From Cohnella phaseoli (GTDB lineage Bacteria > Bacillota > Bacilli > Paenibacillales > Paenibacillaceae): a stretch of DNA of 64,000 bases. Each line of letters begins with the position of its first letter. Position 1 is the stretch's first letter. The notes beneath the pieces are model-generated. The model was not told the origin of the DNA and ran no database searches. It saw only the letters and a list, made by a program, of their open reading frames with translations. A program made the position numbers and the translations under genes. Location of the stretch: positions 1 through 64,000 of the forward strand of contig NZ_QRDZ01000022.1 in assembly GCF_003386235.1 (NCBI RefSeq), given 5' to 3'. Positions 26,022 to 35,800 of the stretch are shown piece after piece.

Positions 26022-27780
26022 CTGTCTCCGCCTTTCCGCTTCCGTCCTGTTTTAGCCGAATTTCTACGCACAAACCGCCGAGCTGCGACCTCGTCAGCGA
26101 CAAGCCGCTGCCGCTGCCGAACATCAGTTCAATTCTGCGGTGGACGTTGATAACGCCGGTCGTCTCCTCCATAAAATCGCCGCTTCCCAACAATTTCGAT
26201 GCCAGTTCAGCCAATCGGGCATCCGTCAGCTCTTCGCCGTTATCCTCGATCCAGACGGAAAAATAACCGTCAGACTCGGAGGTATGCACCCACAGCTCCC
26301 CTTTCAGAACTAGCGGCCCAAGAGCGTACTTGTATGCATTCTCCAGTATAGGTTGCACAATTTGGCGGGGTACGAGTAGATCGCCATATGCATCGGCAAG
26401 CGGTTCGAATTCGACGTCGATACAATCTCCGTAAATGATCGACTGCATGCCCACGAACACTTGAGCGTGCTTCATCTCTTCCCTAAGCGGAATCCGATCG
26501 TCCGCATTGCGAGTGATAAATCGGAAATACTCGCCCAAATACAAGGTAAAACGATAGGCGCGTTCGTTGGCGCCCTCTTGAATCAAGCGGTTCAGGCTGA
26601 ATAGACAATTGTACATAAAATGCGGATTGATCTGCGATTGCAGCCGTTTAAGCTCGGAGCGCTGGCTGAGAATCTCCTTCTTGTACACTTCGCTGATGAG
26701 CGCATCCAGCCTGGCTACCATGCTGTTAAAGCGATGGTATAAATATTGAAACTCGTCGCGCCTCGCGCCGACCTCGACCGGAAGAAGCTTGCCGTCCTCC
26801 ACTTTGCGAAAAGCGACGACAAGCCGGCGCAGCGGATGGTGGATGATACGGTAAATGGAAATCGACAGCAGGAAAGCGATGCATAACGAGAAACCAAGCA
26901 GCACCCAGATCCATCGTTCGTAACGGTGCAACGAGCCGAGAATGTTCCCCTCCGGGACGTAAACAAGCAGAACCGTGTTCAGAACGTCCGATTTTCGGTA
27001 GGAGACCAAGTACGGCGCACTCTCGAGTACAGTGGGGACCATGCCAATCGCCGCATCTCCCTGCAATTGCCGCTCCGCAAACGTCCTCATCGTTCGGGCG
27101 AACTCTTCGTCGCGCTCATTCGTAATCTCCCAGTTCTCGTCGATATGAAATAAAATCGAATCTCCCTGATCCGGATTGACAATGTTTTGTAGACTTTCGC
27201 GCAGCTTGTCCGCCGACAGCTCGACGACCACGATGAAAACAGGCTTCCTTCCAGAAGCGCTTAGAGGAAATCGCATACTCATAAATAACCGATCCCCAAT
27301 GGCCATGACCCTGCTCGGGTCCACATTATCGGCCAGTTTCGCATACTCGTCTGGGGGGATTTCGGACAAATAATCATCCGAAGCAATCGTTCGACCGCTG
27401 AACGGGAGGAACACCTTTGCCTCGGCAATATACGTACTGGAGGCCTTCAGCATATGCAGCCGCTTCTGAATGACAAGCACCTGGTTCATGCGTTCGAAGC
27501 TCGTAATCGGCTCCTCCGAGATTCCAATCTCCATGAGTTCTTTATCGATGACAAACTCGAACATCAACTGGCTGATGCCTTTAAGCGCATTCTCCAGCGA
27601 TTGGATATAGAACGCGTCTCTGCTCTGGACGGACTTGGATATTTCTTCATAAATCGTCCCGCTCCCCTGCCGATTCAACAGGAGAGTCATCACCGACAGC
27701 GGCACTAGAACAGCCAGCAGCGCTGTAATCAGTTTGGCGGAAATCGTAAATCTCATTCGTTTGATCGGCAAGGTGAACAT
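25996..27780 (-). CDS. YesM-like sensor histidine kinase
   Basis: This membrane kinase of 594 residues is paired with the regulator downstream. Helix 1 (about 13-33) and a second helix near 300 (WIWVLLGFSLCIAFLLSISIY) flank an extracellular dCACHE-like sensor. A HAMP segment, the His_kinase domain with the phosphoacceptor in QINPHFMYNCLFSLN and a HATPase_c domain follow. The frame opens at 27828, but ATG 27780 with GGGGG 8 nt before it gives the expected short basic N-terminus. Its promoter carries four direct repeats, implying autoregulation. Confidence 0.93.
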   Translation of the reverse strand: MFTLPIKRMRFTISAKLITALLAVLVPLSVMTLLLNRQGSGTIYEEISKSVQSRDAFYIQSLENALKGISQLMFEFVIDKELMEIGISEEPITSFERMNQVLVIQKRLHMLKASSTYIAEAKVFLPFSGRTIASDDYLSEIPPDEYAKLADNVDPSRVMAIGDRLFMSMRFPLSASGRKPVFIVVVELSADKLRESLQNIVNPDQGDSILFHIDENWEITNERDEEFARTMRTFAERQLQGDAAIGMVPTVLESAPYLVSYRKSDVLNTVLLVYVPEGNILGSLHRYERWIWVLLGFSLCIAFLLSISIYRIIHHPLRRLVVAFRKVEDGKLLPVEVGARRDEFQYLYHRFNSMVARLDALISEVYKKEILSQRSELKRLQSQINPHFMYNCLFSLNRLIQEGANERAYRFTLYLGEYFRFITRNADDRIPLREEMKHAQVFVGMQSIIYGDCIDVEFEPLADAYGDLLVPRQIVQPILENAYKYALGPLVLKGELWVHTSESDGYFSVWIEDNGEELTDARLAELASKLLGSGDFMEETTGVINVHRRIELMFGSGSGLSLTRSQLGGLCVEIRLKQDGSGKAETDVSNADRG

Positions 27781-27803
27781 TAGTCCCGCCCCCTCCTGAT
27801 TCC

Positions 27804-27832
27804 ATTGTATGAAGTGTGTCCAGGACATCCAA
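27804..27832 (-). promoter_or_regulatory. Promoter of the sensor-regulator operon
   Basis: The minus strand has TTGGAT, 17 bp, TACAAT, about 25 bp upstream of the kinase ATG. The -35 overlaps the last of four direct repeats, the geometry of a class II activator site. Confidence 0.7.
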
Positions 27833-27869
27833 GTTACATCTATTTACATCCCGTTACTTCTGTTGACTC
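27830..27869 (-). promoter_or_regulatory. Candidate operator, four 10-bp direct repeats
   Basis: Four contiguous 10-mers match NNGTMAMNNG, for example AAGTAACGGG and ATGTAAATAG. The GT of each lies exactly 10 bp from the next. This is the longest of three related sites in the locus and is likely the strongest binding site for the AraC-type response regulator. Confidence 0.65.
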
Positions 27870-27941
27870 GTCGCTCCCTACCGGACATCTTATCATCGAT
27901 CGCCCAAGCCCGCTAATTCCTTCGCAATCCCCGCTAACGCG

Positions 27942-27988
27942 AAAAAGCACACCCCCAAGCGCGTTGCCGCGCTAAACGGAGTGTGCTT
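27942..27988 (-). terminator. Terminal hairpin of the intact Rpn element
   Basis: AAGCACAC and GTGTGCTT form the outer stem, and GCGCG and CGCGC the inner stem around TTGC, followed on the minus strand by T's. It lies 31 bp after the transposase-like stop codon, and a nearly identical 60-bp stretch occurs at the other end of the gene. Confidence 0.8.
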
Positions 27989-28018
27989 CACTCACCTCTA
28001 TTATGCTCAATGATCGAT

Positions 28019-29038
28019 TCATGTTCTTCTGTTCGTGCCTGTCACTTTCTCTGATGTCAGTCCTGTAGCTTCGACGATTGTTCCAATGTCGACTCCGAGC
28101 TTTAGCAAATTACGAGCTACCGTGATTTTACCTTCCTCCACCCCCTTCTGCATTCCTTCCTGCAGTCCCTTTTTCCTTCCTTTCTCCAACACTTCCGGGT
28201 CTATAAGCGTCTTGAACATCTCGCTTACCTCCTTTTCCGTTTGTTTATATTCTCCGTAATGACGGTATAAGTAGTTCATAATATTTCCCAGCACCTGCAA
28301 AATCTTTTCCATGTCTCCAAATTGCAGTTGCCGCTTCTCGTGTAACTCTCGAATTACGTCCACCGTTTCTTCAATTGTCCCTTTCAGCCGTTCAAACTCT
28401 CGGGCGAACAATCTTCCCTTCTCGTCCTCCGTCCTACGGCTTTTAGCAATGCGGCGCATCCGCTTGCGCGAGCGGAACACTTGCAGAGGCAACAATGCGA
28501 ACAAGTTTTGCTCCTGTAGGTCGCGGGGTGTCAACGTCCAGAGCTTCAGCACCGGCACCGCATACATCGTCTCTGTTCCATCCGGCAAACGGATTCGGAA
28601 ACTCAGCTCATCGCCGATCGCCTTGTTCTCCTCCAGGAAAATGACGATTTGCTTCGGAAATACGATCAACTGCACACCGTCCTCCGCTTCTCCTTCAGCC
28701 AGTTCCAACGCTTTCTCAAAGCCATAGCGGAACATACGGATGATCATCGTCCGGTCGTTCAACGTCTGGAACTCGACATGGTAGTGAAAAGCGCCGCGGT
28801 TCGTCCTCAGCTTCATAAACAGGTCGCCAATGATACGATTGTAGACGTCCGAATCAAACTTGGCGTTACCGTAGTGAATCGTCTTTACGTCGGTAATGGC
28901 AAAATGCTCCCCGAACAGTCCGTTGATCAGTTGCAGCCTCAGCCGCTTCGAGAGTCGAAACAACACACTCATCATCTGATCAAGCTTCAGCCGCCCTTTC
29001 TCATGCCGATTCTTCTTCTGGGGATCCGATGCTTTCAT
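28019..29038 (-). CDS. Rpn family PD-(D/E)XK nuclease/putative transposase
   Basis: This 339-residue protein resembles the recombination-promoting nuclease family, whose E. coli members cut DNA and promote RecA-independent recombination. The N-terminal nuclease core shows the expected acidic and ExQ pattern (DVYNRIIGDLFMKL, then YHVEFQTLNDR). The C-terminal tail (EVLEKGRKKGLQEGMQKG) is the repetitive hydrophilic helix seen in the family. ATG 29038 was chosen because the deleted copy conserves the sequence around it; spacing to GAGAGG is rather long (12 nt). The frame is intact. Confidence 0.87.
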   Translation of the reverse strand: MKASDPQKKNRHEKGRLKLDQMMSVLFRLSKRLRLQLINGLFGEHFAITDVKTIHYGNAKFDSDVYNRIIGDLFMKLRTNRGAFHYHVEFQTLNDRTMIIRMFRYGFEKALELAEGEAEDGVQLIVFPKQIVIFLEENKAIGDELSFRIRLPDGTETMYAVPVLKLWTLTPRDLQEQNLFALLPLQVFRSRKRMRRIAKSRRTEDEKGRLFAREFERLKGTIEETVDVIRELHEKRQLQFGDMEKILQVLGNIMNYLYRHYGEYKQTEKEVSEMFKTLIDPEVLEKGRKKGLQEGMQKGVEEGKITVARNLLKLGVDIGTIVEATGLTSEKVTGTNRRT

Positions 29039-29080
29039 TATACACCACTTCCTCTCTGCTTCGCGATTATCCGTCAACGC

Positions 29081-29129
29081 AAAAAAAGCACACCCCCAAG
29101 CGCGTTGCCGCGCTAAACGGAGTGTGCTT
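29081..29129 (-). terminator. Leader-side hairpin of the intact Rpn element
   Basis: This is the same hairpin as at 27942-27988, with a run of seven T's on the minus strand, about 40 bp upstream of the start codon. A terminator in this position would block transcription entering from outside the element. Confidence 0.75.
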
Positions 29130-29193
29130 CACTCATCGCATTAATAGCTTTATTACTATAAATAATACCAAACACACATTCCCCTGTCTATAT

Positions 29194-32100
29194 TCACTTC
29201 TTTCCCTCGACTAACTGAAGAGCGCGGTACAGGAACGTCGCCGCTTCCGCTCTGCTGGTCATGCTCTTCGGCTTCATGTAGCCGTTGGAGCCCGTGACCA
29301 GTCCATGCTCGAGCATCGTTGCCGCGCTGTCCGCAGCATATGGAGCGATCTGGCTCGCATCGCGGTAGCCTTCAAGCGCCGAATCCGATGTTGACGGTTT
29401 GATGATCCCCTTCATTTGCAGCGCTCTAGTCAGCATTACCATGACGTCCTGACGGCTGATCGGATCGCGAGGAGCAAAATTGATGCCATTCACTCCCGAA
29501 ACGATACCCAGCTGTTTGGCGATGGAGACCGCATCGTAGTAATAGTCCTTCGGCTGCACATCTGCGAACGTCGAGGCAAACTCGGCGCGCAGATTAAGCA
29601 TATTGACTAGCATTAGAATGAAATCCGCCCGCGTTACCGGGCTTGCAGGGCTGAAAGTGCCCTTTTCGATCGAGGTGCCTTTGATGACGCCTTTCTCCGC
29701 CAGCTTCTCGATTGCCTCTCGCGCCCATTCATGCTTGCCGAGGTCGGTGAATGCAGCAGGCTTTGTACCGCCTCCACCGTTGCCGTTGCCGTTGCCATTG
29801 TTTCCATTATTGCCATTGCCGTTGTTTCCATTACTGCCGTTGTTTCCGTTACCATTACCGCCATTGCCTCCGCCATTACCGCCATTGCCCCCGCCGTTGC
29901 CATTGCCTCCGTTACCATTGCCATTGGTAGGCGGCTTACGATATTCGAAGGTGGCCGGCTCGGGAGTCGTCATGTCGTCGGTTTCCAGCTCAACCGTATA
30001 AACTCCTTGCGCTTCTCCGGTCAGTGTAAAGGCGATCCGGAAGCTGCCGTCATCCTCAGTGGTCGTCTGGCCGGTATATTGAATACCGCCGCTCGGATCG
30101 AGCACTTTTACATACACTTGCTCCTTCTTGCCGTTCATGACCAAGCCGTCGATCGTGACGTTTTTCGCGGGAACATCCACTGCGGCTTGGATACCGTCCA
30201 ACGTCTTCAGCTCTTGCTGCAAGGCAAGATCATATACGCCGAATTCGTAGAAGGAGTAGCCGTACCCGGTAGCCCGATTAATCCCTTCAAACTTGATATA
30301 TCTTGCTGTAGTCGCCGGAAATACCAATGTGTTCTTTCCGTCCGTCGCTTTAACTACGCCATTGTTGCCGACGTTCAAAGGATGCCAGTTCTGTTTATCG
30401 TCCGATACGGTCAAACGGTACTGATCCGCGCGGGCGAGCTCCCAATCGATGCGAATCGTATCGAAGGTTTGCTGGCTCTCCAGATCGGCCTGGAACCAAG
30501 CCGTCTCGCGTACCTCGCTCGCCCAACGGGTGGCCGGTGCACTGTCCAGCGCCTTAGAAGGCTCCAGACCTGCCGCTTCCGTAGAGGACGCCTCTGCTTG
30601 TTTGTCCTGCGCGATGCTTCCAATCTCGTAATATACGCCTTCCTTCAGTTCCGTATAGGCGCTCTCCGCTACGTAACCACGATCTTTCGCTTCTTCCAGC
30701 TTTGCATTGAAAGCCTTCAAATAACGCTTGGCTTGCTCAGGATCGCTCGCTTGCGTGCGCTTCATCATGATCAAGGCGTTGCGCATAGCGCGATTGGTGT
30801 CGGCATTGCTCAACTGATTGTTTTCCGCGTACTTGTCAACAAGGGCCAACAGGCCGTCAGCGCCCAAACGCGCCTCTACTACGAACTTAACCGTCTTGGA
30901 CTTGGCAGCTGCTACCGTCAGTTCCAGCACATGCTTGCCCGGCTTCCCCGTCAGATCCACTTCGGTTCCTTGCACATAAGGCTTGCCGTCATATTTGGCC
31001 GTGACTTTGACGATCCCGCTGCCGTCATCTCCCGGAATGGTCCAGGTGAAAGCCGCTTTCGTCGAGTCGGGCACGATCGCATGCTCCGACATCGGCTGCC
31101 CGTTCATCAGCGCCACCACATCAGGCGGAACGGCGTCCTGCTTCTGATAAGTACCTTTCGCGAATTGGTACAGCCAATCGTAGAGCACGCGTGTGGCCGG
31201 GTCCGCGCTCACCGCCGCATTGTAAACGGCGTTGTTGCCTTGATAGAAAGCTTTATAGCCTTGCTGCATCAGCCCCGTATCCACACCGCTGTTCAAATAC
31301 TCGATAAACCGCTCGCGGAAAACGGCGTCGTTGATCATCCGGTCGTCGAACTCCAATTCCAGCGACATGCCGTACCGTTTCGCCATATCCGCAGTATCGT
31401 CCAGGCGCGAAGGGTCCAACTGCTCAAAGAAATAGTTCGGCTGCAGTGAGACGGCATCAATGCCGACATCCTTCCACATGAATGCCTTGTAGGCCAAGAA
31501 ATGAGGAATCCAGAACATCTTCAAGCCGGCGGCATGCACGATGTCGCTCGCCCTCTTGACCATCTCCGGTCCGGTCGGGTGCGTACTGATCTGTTCCTCC
31601 AGCCAATACATGCCGACGAGCTCCAGGTTGGAGTAGTTGGCCGCCGCCCATCTGGCTTGCACTTCATCGACCCACCACTGAATCGCTTTGGCCCGATTGT
31701 TCAGCGATACGGCGCTGCCGACAGTACCGACATTGAAGTCCAGATTTTCTCCGTTAAGGCTGCCGAAATCGGACTGATACTCGCCCGGTTCGGGAATCAT
31801 CAGAATAACTTTGGTCTTATGATTCGTCTGGCCGAGCTTCGCGCCCGCCTCAGCCGTCGCTTCGTTCAAAGCGCTCATATCTCCGCCGGTATTAAACGTC
31901 TTGTTCAGGTACCAGTCCCATTCCGCTTTCCTGGCTTTGCCGGCCGCGTCCGTCGCTCCGAAGCCTCTGCCGTTATCCGACGTCAGGCCCAAATACAGCA
32001 CGCCGTCGAACAACCAATCGGTCGGCTCCCCCTGTTTGTTTACATAGCTGATATTTGGAATAACCCGTTCCTTCGTCCAAGTTCCTGTGCCATCCGCATA

Positions 32101-32811
32101 GTGCCCGTTATATAGCAAGCCCAGGTTTTGGATTCCGCCGGTAGCTTCGCCTGGTTGCAGGAGGGCGTAAGGGGTAGGCTGCACCGGCTGGGCTCCTGCG
32201 AGAAGGCCGTCAGCGCCATTAATCGTCACCTCGTCGATCATGCTCCATGCCTTGGAATGCATGGAGAAGACAACCTTTACAAACCGTGCATACACGAGCC
32301 CTTCGGCATAATCGCCGCGTTTGACAACACCAGTCTCCGCGCTGCCGTCCCATGTATAGGTCTCCGTATTGGTTTGGTCGCCCCATAACAATTTAGTCGC
32401 ATTATGAGACAATACGCCCCAGTTGACCTGATCATCCGACACGTAGAAGGAAACGGTGAGCGGTACGAGCGTTTCGTTGTTCGGCCAATCATGCAAGAAA
32501 CGCGCGCTCACCTCCTGAATCGTCTTTTGCTCGCCTAGATCAAATACTACCGAACGAGATTGCTTGCTGCGATGGCCCACCCAATTGCCGCTGTCGCGCG
32601 ACGGATCGGCGGCATTGCCGTCCGTCAGCTTCGTCCCGTCATCCGGGAAAGCTTCCTCCGGCTGTTCCGACCAGGTGTATGTTTTCCCTTGAGCAAGATT
32701 ATAGAAACCGGCACTTCCTCCGCCTGACTCCTCCGCGAACGCGGAGGATAGCAACGATAACAGCATAACCGGGACTAGCAGCAAAGCTGTCAAACCTCTT
32801 CTTGTTCTCAT
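29194..32811 (-). CDS. S-layer-anchored DUF4855 protein with CBM32-like domain
   Basis: This 1205-residue secreted protein has a signal peptide (1-26, ending AFAEE), an N-terminal discoidin-like domain (about 35-200), a DUF4855-type barrel-like region (about 220-555, with MYWLEEQIS and QPNYFFEQLD), an Ig-like stretch, an F5/8C (CBM32-like) domain (about 730-865), a Gly/Asn-rich linker (about 955-1015), and three C-terminal SLH domains. It follows the GH20 gene by 37 bp in the same direction and is probably co-transcribed with it. DUF4855 is likely a glycoside hydrolase fold, but its substrate is unknown to me. Confidence 0.88.
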   Translation of the reverse strand: MRTRRGLTALLLVPVMLLSLLSSAFAEESGGGSAGFYNLAQGKTYTWSEQPEEAFPDDGTKLTDGNAADPSRDSGNWVGHRSKQSRSVVFDLGEQKTIQEVSARFLHDWPNNETLVPLTVSFYVSDDQVNWGVLSHNATKLLWGDQTNTETYTWDGSAETGVVKRGDYAEGLVYARFVKVVFSMHSKAWSMIDEVTINGADGLLAGAQPVQPTPYALLQPGEATGGIQNLGLLYNGHYADGTGTWTKERVIPNISYVNKQGEPTDWLFDGVLYLGLTSDNGRGFGATDAAGKARKAEWDWYLNKTFNTGGDMSALNEATAEAGAKLGQTNHKTKVILMIPEPGEYQSDFGSLNGENLDFNVGTVGSAVSLNNRAKAIQWWVDEVQARWAAANYSNLELVGMYWLEEQISTHPTGPEMVKRASDIVHAAGLKMFWIPHFLAYKAFMWKDVGIDAVSLQPNYFFEQLDPSRLDDTADMAKRYGMSLELEFDDRMINDAVFRERFIEYLNSGVDTGLMQQGYKAFYQGNNAVYNAAVSADPATRVLYDWLYQFAKGTYQKQDAVPPDVVALMNGQPMSEHAIVPDSTKAAFTWTIPGDDGSGIVKVTAKYDGKPYVQGTEVDLTGKPGKHVLELTVAAAKSKTVKFVVEARLGADGLLALVDKYAENNQLSNADTNRAMRNALIMMKRTQASDPEQAKRYLKAFNAKLEEAKDRGYVAESAYTELKEGVYYEIGSIAQDKQAEASSTEAAGLEPSKALDSAPATRWASEVRETAWFQADLESQQTFDTIRIDWELARADQYRLTVSDDKQNWHPLNVGNNGVVKATDGKNTLVFPATTARYIKFEGINRATGYGYSFYEFGVYDLALQQELKTLDGIQAAVDVPAKNVTIDGLVMNGKKEQVYVKVLDPSGGIQYTGQTTTEDDGSFRIAFTLTGEAQGVYTVELETDDMTTPEPATFEYRKPPTNGNGNGGNGNGGGNGGNGGGNGGNGNGNNGSNGNNGNGNNGNNGNGNGNGGGGTKPAAFTDLGKHEWAREAIEKLAEKGVIKGTSIEKGTFSPASPVTRADFILMLVNMLNLRAEFASTFADVQPKDYYYDAVSIAKQLGIVSGVNGINFAPRDPISRQDVMVMLTRALQMKGIIKPSTSDSALEGYRDASQIAPYAADSAATMLEHGLVTGSNGYMKPKSMTSRAEAATFLYRALQLVEGKK

Positions 32812-32848
32812 CGCAAGCTCAACTCTCTTTCCAGGTAAAATAAATTTT

Positions 32849-35800
32849 CTATTCCTGTGCCTTCATCTTTGCAAGCGCATCAAGCATGTTCAGAATGACA
32901 ACGGCAGCCTCCGCTCGCGTTGCCGAAACGGCCGGCGCAAACCGGTTGTCTCCGCGTCCGCTCATTACTCCCGCCTCCTGGGCCGCTGCCACGTACGGCT
33001 TCGCCCAAGCCGGAATTTGATCCGCGTCTGCGTAAGAGAGCTCCGGACCTTCCGCAGGCTTCAAGCCCAAGCCGCGAACGATCATCGTAGCCAGCTCCGC
33101 GCGGCTGATCGAGGCTTTCGGACGGAAAGTCCGGTCCGCGTAGCCGCTAATCAGGCCGGATTCCAAGGCTTGCGCGATATACGGTTTTGCCCAGTTCTGA
33201 ATCGAGCCGGAGTCCGCGAAGTCCAGCGAACCTTCCGCTCCTTGCAGCTTCAGCGCTTTGACCAGCATGGCGACGAATTCGTCCCTGCTCACCTTCTGAT
33301 TCGGTTTGAACGATCCGTCGGTATAGCCGGCCACGAATCCAAGCTCGACGGCCCGCTTGATCGACGTTTCGGCCCAATGGCTTGAAATATCGTTTAGCCG
33401 CACCGCGGTTGACCCGCCAGACTCCGTACCATTGCCGCCGCCATTTCCGTTGCCGTTGCCGTTTTCACTACCATTGCTATTGCCCTGATCTCCGCCGCCC
33501 GAATTCGAACCACCGTTTTGTTCGCCTCCGGAACCCGGATTGACCGGACTCGGATACCATCCCCCGCCGCCGGAGCTCGGCAGCGCTTTGATCATGACCT
33601 TAAACGTTTTGTCCGCCGAAGCGCTTCCCTTGCTGATCGTCGCGGTCAGCACGACCTCCACGTCGCTTGAACCGCCGGACGGACGCTTCAGCAGTTGACC
33701 GTTGGCATTTAAGTAGTCGGGCTTCGAGCTGCTCCAGACAATGCGCGTACCCTGCTGTCCTTTTTGCGGAAGATAGAGGTTGGAGGCTATGCTTGCGTTC
33801 ACGTTAAGCTGGATCAAGCCCATCACGTCTTCGATCGTCAGACGATCGCGCGCAACGCTCAGCCCGGCATACGCCTGTTCGACTTCAGGACGAGACAGCT
33901 GCGCGCTCTGAATAGCCGCCACCGCTTGGCCCATCGCTTGCTGAAGCTGCAACCAGCCCTCAGGAGAATAATTGGCTTCCACAAGCCTATCGGCTTCGAT
34001 AGCCGTCAGCAGGCCGATAATCGGTCCGATGTTGCCGAGCTTGTATTGCTCGCCGTACACTTCGAATTCCTCAAAGGAATAGCCGAATATGGTCGCTCTC
34101 GACACGCCTACGAACTTCACGTATCTGGCCGGCGTACTGGCGAAAGTTGTGACGACCCGGCCCTGCTTGCCGTTAATCTCGCCGTTGTTGTCCTTCACGA
34201 CATTCGTCCAGTTCACCTTGTCCTCGGATACGTAGAGGCGGTATTTCGAGCCGTAAGCCGTCTGCCACAGAATGGACACGGCATCGATGGTCTTCACTTC
34301 GCCGAGGTCCACCATGAACCACGTATCGTCCACCCAATCGCTGGACCATCTGGTATCGCCCTTGCCGTCCACCGCCTTGTCCGCCGTGTAGGACGAGGAT
34401 TCCGGCTGCGAGGATTCAGCCTGCATGTGCAGCGCCAGGTTTCCATGCAGGTCCGTATAGGTGTTCCGCACGACAAGCTCGTCAATCAGGCCTTTGAAGG
34501 CATTCGTTGCGCTGCCGATTTTCGCGACAGGCAGAACGAACGTTTCCAGCTTGGAGCCGTCTTTTAACGTTGCCGTATACTCGCTGCCGTTAATAAAGAT
34601 CGAGGTCCCCGTATCGTCGCCGGTCAGAATGACTTGCGTCCAGCGATCGGTCGGCAGCTTGTAATTGAATTCGCTTACATAATTTTCCTTCGTGATAGCG
34701 ATTTTGCCGCTGCCGCCAATGTTGTACTTCAACTGTCCGTCCAGCGATTCCAGCAGCACAGCCCCTTGCGGGCTGTCGGCATCCGGCTTGAGCCACATGG
34801 ACATCGTCCATCCGAATCCTAGCGTGCGCAGCGGGGTTTCCACGTAGCTGGCGCCGCCGTTCAGCTTTAACGCCTGCCCGAAAATCCCTTTCGCCAAGTC
34901 GGCATTTACCGCGTTACCGTCATAGCCGTTGCCGGAATGATCCGCAAACCCTTCGTCGAACGTGTAGTTTAACACGTTATGGCTCGCGTTTTCGACCTGC
35001 AGCTTATGAGATAGATGTACATTGGGCGGATCCACGTAACGCGCGGCGTCTGCCTGGAAGCTCGCGAAGTCCCGGTCGATGCGGTTTCCTCTCCACAGCT
35101 TCTCTGCCAAAGCTTGCATGGAAGGCAGAATTCGTTGATGCGAGTCCGCCATGGAAACTCCTTTTTCCACGGATACATCGTTCCAGAGCGCGAACATGCC
35201 GCCTTTTACCTGTGGATGCGCGTAAGGAAGCTTGGTTTCCAGCCAATCGTTAGGCTCCCATTCGTTATAGATGAAATCGTAATTCAGATAGTTGCGGTAC
35301 AGCTGCGGAACGATGTAGAGCAAGTTCGTGTTAGTGTTGATAATGTCGTAGCCGAGCTCAACTGCCTGCTTGGCGCTGCCGTATGGCTCGTACCAGATGT
35401 CCATCGTGGCATTGCTGCTGACCGGCGTCGTACCGTTGTAGGCGGACAGGCTGCCCCACAGACGGGCTCGCTTGCCTTTACCGCTAATATGATTAAGAAG
35501 CATGTCCGTGTAACTGCGGAAAGCCTCCTTGTTGCTGCCGAAATATTCATCCGTACCGACGTGTACGTCCGGGCCGACGAAGGTCGGATTGGGACCGTCC
35601 AAATACTCGTCAAAGAGCGCCTTAATAAAGTCGATCGTCTCAGGCCGCGTAACATCCAATTGGTTGCTGCTGCCCAACCGCGGATCGTAGGCGATGAACG
35701 CCCCGGAGTGGCCTGGAGTATCGATTTCCGGTACGACGTTTACGCCGTACTCCATCCCGAGCAGCTGCAGATCCCTGAACTGCTGCTTCGTATAGAATCC

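Larger units (their letters stand above)
27942..29186 (-). mobile_element. Intact Rpn-type transposase element
   Basis: The single gene at 28019-29038 is flanked by direct copies of one hairpin-forming sequence (27942-27988 and 29081-29129). The element continues to a right end, conserved in the deleted copy, near ACCAAAC...TTCCC (29167-29186). Whether the hairpins are true transposition ends, and what the target site was, cannot be told from two copies. It sits between the sensor kinase gene and the SLH operon. Confidence 0.7.

Noticed and set aside
29780..29930. Sequencing artefact or microsatellite in the GGN/AAY-rich stretch
   Set aside because: It encodes a continuous in-frame Gly/Asn linker between folded domains, common in SLH proteins, and the frame is intact on both sides.
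29731..31449. Plus-strand open frame of 572 codons
   Set aside because: It is antisense to the DUF4855 protein gene and starts in its Gly/Asn linker. It has no recognisable domain or ribosome-binding site.
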